Positions 1 through 5,130 of a stretch of 8,572 bases of DNA are shown here, piece after piece (the stretch's first letter is position 1; every line of letters begins with the position of its first letter). The DNA comes from an uncultured Lachnospiraceae bacterium. Lineage in GTDB: Bacteria > Bacillota > Clostridia > Lachnospirales > Lachnospiraceae. The notes beneath the pieces are model-generated. The model was given only the letters and a program-made list of their open reading frames with translations. It was not told the origin of the DNA and did no database searches. Position numbers and translations under genes: made by a program. Where the stretch lies: contig CAMQOJ010000162.1 of the NCBI GenBank assembly GCA_947003375.1, forward strand, positions 1-8,572, written 5' to 3'.

Positions 1-1
1 G

Positions 2-124
2 CGCACCACCGTATATGCCTCCACGATAGAGGAGCTGGCGGAGAAAATCGCAAATGTGGACTGGAACGCCGTAAAAGAGGAGCGCCAGAGCACCACAGGC
101 CAGCGTTTTGACTTCACCGTATAG
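2..124 (+). CDS. C-terminal fragment of an unrecognised protein (5' end outside window)
   Basis: Frame 2 is open from the window edge to a TAG at 122-124 and encodes 40 residues. The peptide begins RTTVYASTIEELAEKI and ends with a QRFDFTV tail. Its composition and codon use (GAG, CTG, GCC, AAC) look like the real genes downstream, and it contains an amphipathic helix-like stretch (IEELAEKIANVDWNAVKEE). I do not recognise the family. A stop followed by 130 bases without a gene before the cyclophilin suggests that this is the end of its own transcription unit. It is seen as an open frame only, and the function is unknown. Confidence 0.5.
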   Translation, partial: RTTVYASTIEELAEKIANVDWNAVKEERQSTTGQRFDFTV

Positions 125-179
125 AGTTTTCGGAAAGAAAGCGGGTAACCATTGGTTATTTTGCATAAAAAAAGCTTCG

Positions 180-219
180 TAGTGTCATCATAGTTGCATG
201 GGCTCCTGTGATGGCACTA
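180..219. repeat. Inverted repeat upstream of the cyclophilin gene
   Basis: Arms TAGTGTCATCA (180-190) and TGATGGCACTA (209-219) pair over 11 positions with a single T-G wobble, around an 18-base loop. A few Ts follow (220-224), but no real U-tract. It could be the terminator of the upstream partial gene, an operator, or a 5' UTR hairpin of the cyclophilin mRNA. No convincing -35/-10 pair was found between 125 and 254, so its relation to a promoter cannot be fixed. Confidence 0.4.
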
Positions 220-254
220 TTGTTGCGGGACGAAAGGAAAGAAAGGGAGAGAAA

Positions 255-938
255 ATGAAAAAGAGATTGTTGGGCATTTTGCTGGTAGCAGTAATGGCAG
301 TATCGCTGGCGGCCTGCGGGGACAAGGAAAAGCAGGAATCCTCCGCGGACTCAGGGCAGGAGACAAGCCCTGCCCAGGAGAGCGCGCAGGAGGAAGAGGA
401 AGCCGGCACCGAAGGGGCCGTGGACGCCTCCGGGAAGCATCATGTGGAGATTGTGGTGAAGGATTACGGCACCATTTCCGTGGAGCTGGACGGGGATGCG
501 GCGCCAATCACGGTGGAGAATTTCCTGAAGCTGGCGGGGGAGGGATTCTATGACGGATTGACCTTCCACCGCATAATTTCGGGCTTTATGATACAGGGCG
601 GGGATCCCCTGGGCAATGGCAGAGGCGGCTCTGAGGAGCAGATCAAGGGCGAGTTTTCCAAGAACGGGGTGGAGAACAACCTGTCCCACACCAGGGGGGC
701 TATCTCCATGGCGCGTTCCCAGATGATGGACAGCGCCAGCTCACAGTTCTTCATCGTCCACGCCGACAGCGTCTTCCTGGACGGAGAGTACGCCTGCTTC
801 GGGTATGTGACGGAGGGCATGGAGGTGGTGGACGCCATCTGCGACGCCATCACGGAGGAAGCCTATATCCCTGACAGTAATAACACAGTGGAGAGCCAGT
901 ATCAGCCTGTCATTGAGAGTGTAAAAGTTATCGATTGA
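255..938 (+). CDS. Cyclophilin-type peptidyl-prolyl cis-trans isomerase, predicted lipoprotein
   Basis: Predicted to catalyse cis-trans isomerisation of Xaa-Pro bonds in proteins on the outer face of the membrane. The 227-residue product starts with a lipoprotein signal: basic MKKR, a hydrophobic core, then SLAAC with the lipid-carrying Cys at 21. A low-complexity, acidic Ser/Glu/Gln-rich linker follows (about 22-60). The cyclophilin domain runs from about 62 to 220 and carries the FHRIISGFMIQGGDP motif. Arg106 matches the catalytic Arg, with Gln114 and the SSQFFI strand (162-167) forming the rest of the site. The start at 255 is chosen over the in-frame ATG at 198 because it has an AGGGAG ribosome site (244-249) and opens exactly at the signal peptide. 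It appears to be monocistronic: the next gene has its own promoter. Compared with the minimal bacterial PpiB (about 165 residues), the extra length is the signal and linker. Confidence 0.93.
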   Translation: MKKRLLGILLVAVMAVSLAACGDKEKQESSADSGQETSPAQESAQEEEEAGTEGAVDASGKHHVEIVVKDYGTISVELDGDAAPITVENFLKLAGEGFYDGLTFHRIISGFMIQGGDPLGNGRGGSEEQIKGEFSKNGVENNLSHTRGAISMARSQMMDSASSQFFIVHADSVFLDGEYACFGYVTEGMEVVDAICDAITEEAYIPDSNNTVESQYQPVIESVKVID

Positions 939-986
939 CAAAATATGTGTGAATATTCTATACAAAATACCACAATTCCCTCATGC

Positions 987-1025
987 GCACATTTCACAAA
1001 AATGATCTGATTTTGTAAAATGTGC
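987..1025. repeat. 15-nt-arm inverted repeat abutting the carD-like promoter
   Basis: GCACATTTCACAAAA (987-1001) is the reverse complement of TTTTGTAAAATGTGC (1011-1025) except at one position, with a 9-base centre. The right arm ends on the first base of the -35 hexamer at 1025-1030. The position suits a repressor or activator operator for the gene at 1117. As RNA it could also be an A/U-rich terminator hairpin for the cyclophilin gene, although no continuous U-tract follows. The symmetry is seen directly; the role is inferred. Confidence 0.5.
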
Positions 1026-1054
1026 TGACATTTATATGTTTAATCTGTTATAAT
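1025..1054 (+). promoter_or_regulatory. Sigma-A-type promoter of the CarD-family gene
   Basis: The -35 hexamer is CTGACA (1025-1030) and the -10 is a consensus TATAAT (1049-1054), separated by 18 bases. An extended -10 TGT lies at 1046-1048. Transcription should begin near 1061, leaving a leader of about 55 bases. Confidence 0.8.
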
Positions 1055-1116
1055 ATGGGTATAACATATAGTGGAGATATTGATAGTCAGCAAGCATGCG
1101 GAAAGTGAGGGTACAG

Positions 1117-1632
1117 GTGTTTCAGATAGGAGATTATGTGATATGCAGCAACAAGGGCGTCTGTGAGGTAGAAAATATCACCGTCCTCAATATTTCTGGC
1201 GCGGATAAGGAGAAGGAATACTATATTCTGAAGCCTCTTTACTCGGCGGGGAGCACTGTGTATGTGCCGGTGGATTCCCAGAAGGACCATACCATGCGCA
1301 AGGTTCTGGAGCGGACGGAGGCAGAGCAGCTGATCGGTACGATTCCGGAGATTCCGCTATTGGTCATCACAAATGACAAAATGACCGAGCAGATGTACAA
1401 AGACTGCATGAAGTCCAATGACTGCCAGGAGCTGGTCAAGCTCATCAAGACCATACACCAGCGCAAGCAGAAGCGCATCCAGGCGGGCCGGAAGATTACG
1501 GCGGTGGACGCCAAATACTTCCACCTGGCGGAGGAGAATCTCTACGGGGAGCTGGCGGTGGCCCTGGATTTGAGCCGGGAAGAGGTAAGCGGCTATATCA
1601 CGGCTGCCATCAACGGCACCAAGGCGCTGTAG
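1117..1632 (+). CDS. CarD/CdnL-family transcriptional regulator
   Basis: Members of this family bind the RNA polymerase beta subunit through an N-terminal Tudor-like domain (the RNAP-interacting domain shared with TRCF/Mfd) and stabilise open promoter complexes. The 171-residue product has that domain at about 1-65 (FQIGDYVICSNKGVCEV, then YYILKPLYSAGSTVYVPVD) and an all-helical C-terminal domain at about 66-165. Length and layout match small stand-alone CarD proteins. I chose the GTG at 1117: it is preceded by GAGG (1107-1110) at 6-base spacing, and family members typically begin MFQIGD. The ATG at 1096 would add seven residues (MRKVRVQ) and has no well-placed ribosome site. The gene has its own strong promoter and is followed directly by the thrS promoter. 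Function in this organism is inferred from the family. Confidence 0.85.
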   Translation: MFQIGDYVICSNKGVCEVENITVLNISGADKEKEYYILKPLYSAGSTVYVPVDSQKDHTMRKVLERTEAEQLIGTIPEIPLLVITNDKMTEQMYKDCMKSNDCQELVKLIKTIHQRKQKRIQAGRKITAVDAKYFHLAEENLYGELAVALDLSREEVSGYITAAINGTKAL

Positions 1633-1670
1633 GATGTAGAGCAGAGATACGTGAATTTTTCAAAAAACTC

Positions 1671-1699
1671 TTTACATTCCGCCGCGAAGGTATTATGAT
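1671..1699 (+). promoter_or_regulatory. Promoter of the T-box/thrS transcription unit
   Basis: TTTACA (1671-1676) and TATGAT (1694-1699) are separated by exactly 17 bases. The predicted start near 1706 lies just upstream of T-box Stem I, which is where a T-box transcript should begin. Confidence 0.7.
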
Positions 1700-1705
1700 T
1701 AGGGA

Positions 1706-1996
1706 AGGGATTGAATATCCCTTTGGGAAAGCGTTGAAGAGAAGAGTAGGATGTGAAACGCCTCCAGAGAGGGCCGCCCGGGAGACCGGGGCTGTGAGCG
1801 GCCCAGGCGGGAAGCATTTGAAGACCGTCTCGGAGCGGCCCTTAATCGGGCACGGTGGCCCCGTTACAGGCAAAGGAAGGCGGCAGCCGGGAGAGTCCCG
1901 GGCTGCAACAAGGGTGGAACCGCGTTTTATGGAATCCTGTGGTGGATATGGGATAAAAACGTCCCTTGCAATAGCGATATTGCAGGGGGCTTTTTT
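1706..1996 (+). promoter_or_regulatory. T-box riboswitch (tRNA-Thr-sensing leader of thrS)
   Basis: The leader carries the T-box consensus AAGGGTGGAACCGCG at 1910-1924, whose TGGA bulge pairs with the free NCCA end of uncharged tRNA. Upstream is a Stem I: GAGA/TCTC (1739-1742 with 1828-1831), the AGTA motif (1745-1748), ATGT/GCAT (1751-1754 with 1814-1817), CGCCT/AGGCG (1759-1763 with 1805-1809), an AGAGA bulge, and GGGCCGC/GCGGCCC (1771-1777 with 1798-1804). Opposite the AGTA motif lies TGAAG followed by ACC (1824-1826), a threonine codon and the likely specifier. In the antiterminator, AAGGG (1910-1914) pairs with CCCTT (1963-1967), which excludes the terminator. The leader should therefore permit thrS transcription when tRNA-Thr is uncharged. 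The T-box call is secure; the exact specifier position is inferred. Confidence 0.95.
1961..1996 (+). terminator. T-box regulated intrinsic terminator
   Basis: The stem pairs 1961-1973 with 1978-1990 around a GCGA tetraloop, core CCCTTGCAATA with TATTGCAGGGG, including two G-U wobbles. It is followed by six Ts (1991-1996). Bases 1963-1967 are shared with the antiterminator, giving the classical switch. Confidence 0.93.
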
Positions 1997-2053
1997 GCGT
2001 CAGCATTTCCCGGCCGGATTGGGGTTCACAGGGAGAAAAGGAGATGACAGAAA

Positions 2054-2407
2054 ATGGAAGAGTGCAAGGAGAGATGCAGGAGGCTGAAGGAGATCTGTTT
2101 CGACGGAGAGGTGACCATGACAAAGGCGACACTCTGGATGATCGCGGGCTTGTGCCTGCTGGCGGGGATCGTCCGGGGGCTGCGGATGGCGCCCATGACC
2201 CACGGCGTCATGATCGGCTGTGGCAATGGGAACGGCAGCGGCTGCGGCAATGGGGACGGCAGCGGCTGTGAGGCCGGCACCGGGAAGCTGGAGCAGGGAA
2301 ACGAAACGGGTAAGAAAAAAGAAAACAGAAAAGAAAACAGAACGGAAAAGAAAGGCTGCGGCTGCAGATGTGCCAGCAAAAAGAGAAGGGAGAAGGGACA
2401 GAGATGA
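2054..2407 (+). CDS. Small Cys/Gly-rich single-pass membrane protein, uncharacterised
   Basis: The 117-residue product lies between the T-box terminator and thrS and ends in an ATGA overlap with thrS (stop 2405-2407, thrS ATG 2404-2406), so the two are probably translationally coupled. In order: a charged, Cys-containing N-terminus (1-21; Cys 4, 8, 15), one membrane segment (about 25-42), an APMTHGVMIG turn, a GCGNGNGS/GCGNGDGS tandem repeat (55-70), and a Lys/Arg/Glu-rich tail with a CGCRC cluster (102-106). The ATG at 2054 has AGGAG at 2039-2043 (10-base spacing). An alternative ATG at 2117 has GGAG at 2105-2108 (8-base spacing) and would begin right at the membrane segment; either or both may be used. 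There are few threonines and no Thr run, so it is not an attenuator peptide. The layout recalls small uncharacterised Clostridia membrane proteins, but I cannot name a family or function. Confidence 0.7.
   Translation: MEECKERCRRLKEICFDGEVTMTKATLWMIAGLCLLAGIVRGLRMAPMTHGVMIGCGNGNGSGCGNGDGSGCEAGTGKLEQGNETGKKKENRKENRTEKKGCGCRCASKKRREKGQR
2216..2263 (+). repeat. Two tandem 24-bp repeats inside the small membrane-protein gene
   Basis: Units 2216-2239 and 2240-2263 differ at only two positions (GGCTGTGGCAATGGGAACGG versus GGCTGCGGCAATGGGGACGG, both followed by CAGC). A further partial unit, GGCTGTG, follows at 2264-2270. They encode GCGNGNGS and GCGNGDGS. The length is a multiple of three, so copy number can change without a frameshift. 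Confidence 0.85.
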
Positions 2408-4371
2408 AGATTACATTAAAAGACGGTTCCGTAAAAGAATATGAGAGCGCGCTCAGCGTGTATGACATCGCCCTGGACATCAGCGAGGGGCTGGCAAGGG
2501 CGGCCTGCTGCGGCAAGGTGGACGGCAGGGTGGTAGATCTGCGGACAGTCGTTGATGGGGACTGCGAGCTGAGCATCTGCACGGCGAATGACGCGGAGGG
2601 CCTTTCCACCATCCGCCACACGGCATCCCATGTGCTGGCGGAGGCGGTGAAGAATCTCTTCCCCCAGGTGAAGCTGGCCATCGGCCCCAGCATCGACACA
2701 GGGTTTTACTACGATTTCGACCATGAGCCTTTTTCCAGGGAGGATTTGGATGCCATCGAGGCCCAGATGAAGAAAATCATCAAGCAGGGCGCGAAGCTGG
2801 AGCGCTTTACCCTGCCCCGGGACGAGGCGGTGCGGTTCATGGAGGACAGGGGCGAGCCCTACAAGGTGGAGCTGATCCGGGACCTGCCCGAGGACGCGGA
2901 GATTTCATTCTACAGGCAGGGGGATTTCGTGGATCTCTGCGCCGGGCCCCACCTGATGAGCACAAAGGGCGTGAAGGCCTTTAAGCTGATTTCCTCCTCC
3001 ATGGCCTACTGGAGAGGGGATTCCGACAGGGCCAGGCTCCAGCGCATCTATGGCACCGCTTATAATAAGAAAGAAGAGCTTGCGGCCCATCTGGAGCGCA
3101 TGGAGGACGCAAAGCGCCGGGACCACAACAGGCTGGGCCGGGAGATGGAGCTGTTCACCACCGTGGACGTGATCGGTCAGGGCCTGCCGCTTTTGACTCC
3201 CAAGGGGACGAAGATGGTCATGAAGCTCCAGCGCTGGATCGAAGACCTGGAGGACAAGGAGTGGGGGTATGTGCGCACCAGGACCCCGCTGATGGCAAAG
3301 AGCGACCTGTACAAGATTTCCGGCCACTGGGACCACTACAAGGAGGGCATGTTCGTGCTGGGGGACGAGGAAAAAGACAAGGAAGTCTTCGCCCTGCGCC
3401 CCATGACCTGCCCCTTCCAGTACTATGTGTTCAAGAACAGCCAGAAGTCCTACCGCGACCTGCCCTGCCGCTACGGCGAGACTTCCACGTTGTTCCGCAA
3501 CGAGGACTCCGGGGAGATGCACGGCCTCACCAGGGTAAGGCAGTTCACCATTTCCGAGGGGCATCTGATCGTGCGGCCGGACCAGATGGTGCAGGAGTTC
3601 AAGGGCTGCATCGCCCTGGCCCAGTATTGCCTGCAGACCCTGGGGCTGGAGGAGGACGTGACCTACCATCTGTCCAAATGGGATCCGGAGAACCGTGACA
3701 AATATATCGGCGAGCCGGAAGTCTGGGAGGAGACGGAAGGCCATATCCGCCAGGTGCTGGGAGAGCTGGGAATTCCCTTCACCGAGGACGTGGGGGAGGC
3801 CGCTTTCTACGGGCCCAAGGTGGACATCAACGCCAGGAACGTGTACGGCAAGGAGGACACCATGATCACCATCCAGTGGGACGCCCTGCTGGCGGAGCAG
3901 TTCGACATGTACTATATCGACGAGAACGGCGACAAGGTGCGCCCCTATATCATCCACAGGACTTCAATCGGCTGCTATGAGCGGACGCTGGCCTGGCTGA
4001 TTGAGAAGTACGCGGGCAAGTTCCCCACCTGGCTGTGCCCGGAGCAGGTGAGGGTGCTTCCGATTTCAGAGAAATACGAGGCCTATGCCGCAGATGTGCT
4101 GAAAGAGCTGAAGGCGAAGGATATCGATGCCACTGTGGACAACCGCTCCGAAAAAATCGGCTTCAAGATCCGCGAGGCCAGGCTGGACAGGGTGCCCTAC
4201 ATGCTGGTGGTGGGCCAGCAGGAGGAAGAGGAAGGGCTGGTGTCCGTCAGGAGCCGCTTCGCCGGGGACGAGGGTCAGAAGCCGTTAGCCGCGTTCCTGG
4301 ACCAGATCTGCGAGGAGATCCGCACCAAGGAGATCCGAAAAGAGGAAATTCAGGAGAACGCCAAAGCGTAA
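2404..4371 (+). CDS. thrS: Threonyl-tRNA synthetase
   Basis: Joins threonine to tRNA-Thr in the cytoplasm. The 655-residue product has the full four-domain layout: TGS (about 1-62), editing domain with HTASH (His72, His76) and CAGPH (Cys179, His183) that clears Ser-tRNA-Thr, class II catalytic core (about 245-540), and anticodon-binding domain (about 545-640). Zinc ligands are Cys336, His387 and His518; motif 2 contains FRNE (364-367) and motif 3 GCYER (523-527). The start at 2404 has GAAGGGA just upstream and overlaps the preceding stop; the in-frame ATG at 2368 would lie deep in that gene. Control is by the T-box leader. Oddities: the stretch before His387 reads ISEGH where E. coli ThrRS has QDDAH, and IQWD (490-493) stands where QLDF is usual. 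These mark a divergent ThrS clade that I remember from Clostridia. The Lys/Glu-rich tail after 640 is an extension. Confidence 0.98.
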   Translation: MKITLKDGSVKEYESALSVYDIALDISEGLARAACCGKVDGRVVDLRTVVDGDCELSICTANDAEGLSTIRHTASHVLAEAVKNLFPQVKLAIGPSIDTGFYYDFDHEPFSREDLDAIEAQMKKIIKQGAKLERFTLPRDEAVRFMEDRGEPYKVELIRDLPEDAEISFYRQGDFVDLCAGPHLMSTKGVKAFKLISSSMAYWRGDSDRARLQRIYGTAYNKKEELAAHLERMEDAKRRDHNRLGREMELFTTVDVIGQGLPLLTPKGTKMVMKLQRWIEDLEDKEWGYVRTRTPLMAKSDLYKISGHWDHYKEGMFVLGDEEKDKEVFALRPMTCPFQYYVFKNSQKSYRDLPCRYGETSTLFRNEDSGEMHGLTRVRQFTISEGHLIVRPDQMVQEFKGCIALAQYCLQTLGLEEDVTYHLSKWDPENRDKYIGEPEVWEETEGHIRQVLGELGIPFTEDVGEAAFYGPKVDINARNVYGKEDTMITIQWDALLAEQFDMYYIDENGDKVRPYIIHRTSIGCYERTLAWLIEKYAGKFPTWLCPEQVRVLPISEKYEAYAADVLKELKAKDIDATVDNRSEKIGFKIREARLDRVPYMLVVGQQEEEEGLVSVRSRFAGDEGQKPLAAFLDQICEEIRTKEIRKEEIQENAKA

Positions 4372-4381
4372 AAGAGGAATA

Positions 4382-4495
4382 GACAGGACGGAATGAGGCA
4401 TACTAATCCTGACAGGACTGCATGCACCGGTGCCACAGGCGCGGCGCATGTCCTGTCCGGATCCGCCGCCTCCGCGCTGCTTGCCGCGGATCCGC
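4382..4495. repeat. Cluster of inverted and direct repeats between thrS and the DUF1540 gene
   Basis: Two strong hairpins sit side by side. Hairpin A pairs GACAGGA plus CATGC (4411-4417, 4421-4425, bulged CTG between) with GCATG plus TCCTGTC (4446-4457). Hairpin B pairs CGGATCCGC (4458-4466) with GCGGATCCG (4486-4494). A second copy of GACAGGAC at 4382-4389 can compete for the right arm of hairpin A. Neither hairpin has a U-tract, so an intrinsic terminator is unlikely. An mRNA stability or processing element, a remnant mobile repeat, or a translation-control element for 4534 are all possible. Confidence 0.6.
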
Positions 4496-4533
4496 GTGAG
4501 CGAAAAGTGACAGCAGCGCAGAAGGAGGCCAAT

Positions 4534-4854
4534 ATGGCGGATTTGAAATGCGCGGTGGAAAACTGCAGCTACAATGAACAGCACCTGTGCAGCAAAGGGG
4601 ATATCATGGTAGGCGGACAGAAGGCCTGCTGCTGTGGGGAAACCTGCTGCGAGAGCTTCACCCAGAGACGGGAGGGCACGGATTCCTTCAAGAGCTCCGT
4701 GGTGCATCCCAGCAAGACCATCAGCATAGACTGCGAAGCGGTGAAATGTATGTACAATTCCAACTACAAATGCCATGCCGACCATGTGGACATCAAGGGC
4801 TGCGGAGCCTGCGACTGCAGGGGCACGGAATGCGCCACATTTACCGAGAAGTAG
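4534..4854 (+). CDS. Cysteine-rich protein with two DUF1540 modules
   Basis: A 106-residue soluble product with 15 cysteines and no signal or membrane segment. It contains two copies of the DUF1540 layout: residues 4-42 (LKCAVENCSYN to CCESF) and 65-103 (IDCEAVKCMYN to ECATF), joined by a 22-residue linker. The paired cysteines (6, 11, 19, 32-34, 38, 39 and 67, 72, 80, 90, 93, 95, 100) suggest metal binding, probably zinc or another thiophilic metal; this is an inference, since the family's function is not established. The start at 4534 has a near-perfect GAAGGAGG ribosome site (4521-4528) at 5-base spacing; an upstream in-frame ATG at 4393 lacks one and its extension looks non-coding. It lies 162 bases after thrS with no promoter I can defend, so it may be read from thrS. 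Confidence 0.85.
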   Translation: MADLKCAVENCSYNEQHLCSKGDIMVGGQKACCCGETCCESFTQRREGTDSFKSSVVHPSKTISIDCEAVKCMYNSNYKCHADHVDIKGCGACDCRGTECATFTEK

Positions 4855-4862
4855 GAACGGCA

Positions 4863-4918
4863 GAAAAAAGATTTAAGAAGCAAAAAGTAAAAAAGCAAAA
4901 AAAGCAAAAAAGAAAAAT
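4863..4918 (+). promoter_or_regulatory. A-rich tract upstream of the infC promoter (UP-element-like)
   Basis: Almost entirely A on the plus strand, with short AAAAAGC-type repeats, this tract ends seven bases before the -35 hexamer at 4925. A-tracts at this position typically bind the RNA polymerase alpha C-terminal domain or curve the DNA. Read on the minus strand it is T-rich. It also separates the DUF1540 stop codon from the infC promoter. Confidence 0.45.
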
Positions 4919-4924
4919 CGGATA

Positions 4925-4953
4925 TTGACAGCAGATGGAATCTATGGTAGAAT
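4925..4953 (+). promoter_or_regulatory. Strong promoter of the infC-rpmI-rplT operon
   Basis: A consensus TTGACA (4925-4930) and TAGAAT (4948-4953) are separated by 17 bases, with an extended -10 TGG at 4945-4947 and an A-rich tract immediately upstream. The transcript should start near 4960, giving an untranslated leader of about 170 bases. Confidence 0.85.
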
Positions 4954-4959
4954 TGCTAA

Positions 4960-5112
4960 ATGTGTGAAGAACACATTGACAAAGCAGAGTATCCGCTCTC
5001 ACCTTACGGCAATCGGGCCAGTAAGCGTTCACGATATGGATTTCACAGGCAGACAGTGGGCTGCCCTGGGCTGAATGAGTGAAAGTGGATAGTCATGCTA
5101 TCCACTTTTCTT
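4960..5112 (+). ncRNA. L20 leader (infC operon attenuator RNA)
   Basis: A structured leader in front of infC-rpmI-rplT, as in other Firmicutes, where ribosomal protein L20 binds the leader and causes premature termination. Visible parts are GAG/CTC around 4987-4999 (motif CCGCTCTCACCTTACGG), a hairpin CTTACGGC (5003-5010) with GCC-A-GTAAG (5017-5025), GCAG/CTGC near 5050-5065, and the terminator at 5082-5112. TTTCAC (5041-5046) can pair with GTGAAA (5079-5084), which would invade the left arm of the terminator and could act as antiterminator. The leader type and place are recognised; the alternative pairing is my inference. Confidence 0.8.
5082..5112 (+). terminator. Attenuator terminator ahead of infC
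   Basis: AAAGTGGATAG (5082-5092) and CTATCCACTTT (5098-5108) form a perfect 11-bp stem with a TCATG loop, followed by TCTT. It lies between the leader and the infC ribosome site. The only ATG that would extend infC upstream at this point (5095) is inside the loop. Confidence 0.88.
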
Positions 5113-5130
5113 ATGGGGAGGTATAAGACC

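Noticed and set aside
198..254. Upstream ATG extending the cyclophilin by 19 residues
   Set aside because: The extension would bury the lipoprotein signal behind charged residues and begins inside the loop of the hairpin at 180-219. The ATG at 255 has a proper ribosome site.
1695..2087. 130-codon plus-strand frame over the T-box region
   Set aside because: It spans the T-box core and the terminator, which are RNA elements. Composition is Gly/Arg-rich and there is no ribosome site.
2905..3957. 350-codon open frame on the minus strand inside thrS
   Set aside because: It is antisense to the conserved catalytic core of ThrS in a high-GC gene where stops are rare. Its His/Leu/Gly/Val-rich product has no domain logic and no ribosome site.
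4393..4533. N-terminal extension of the DUF1540 protein, or a separate peptide over the hairpins
   Set aside because: The sequence is dominated by inverted repeats, and the strong GAAGGAGG site supports initiation at 4534.
4855..4924. A-rich repeats as a possible CRISPR or phase-variable coding repeat
   Set aside because: The units are irregular and homopolymeric with no spacers and no reading frame. An upstream promoter element is the simpler reading.
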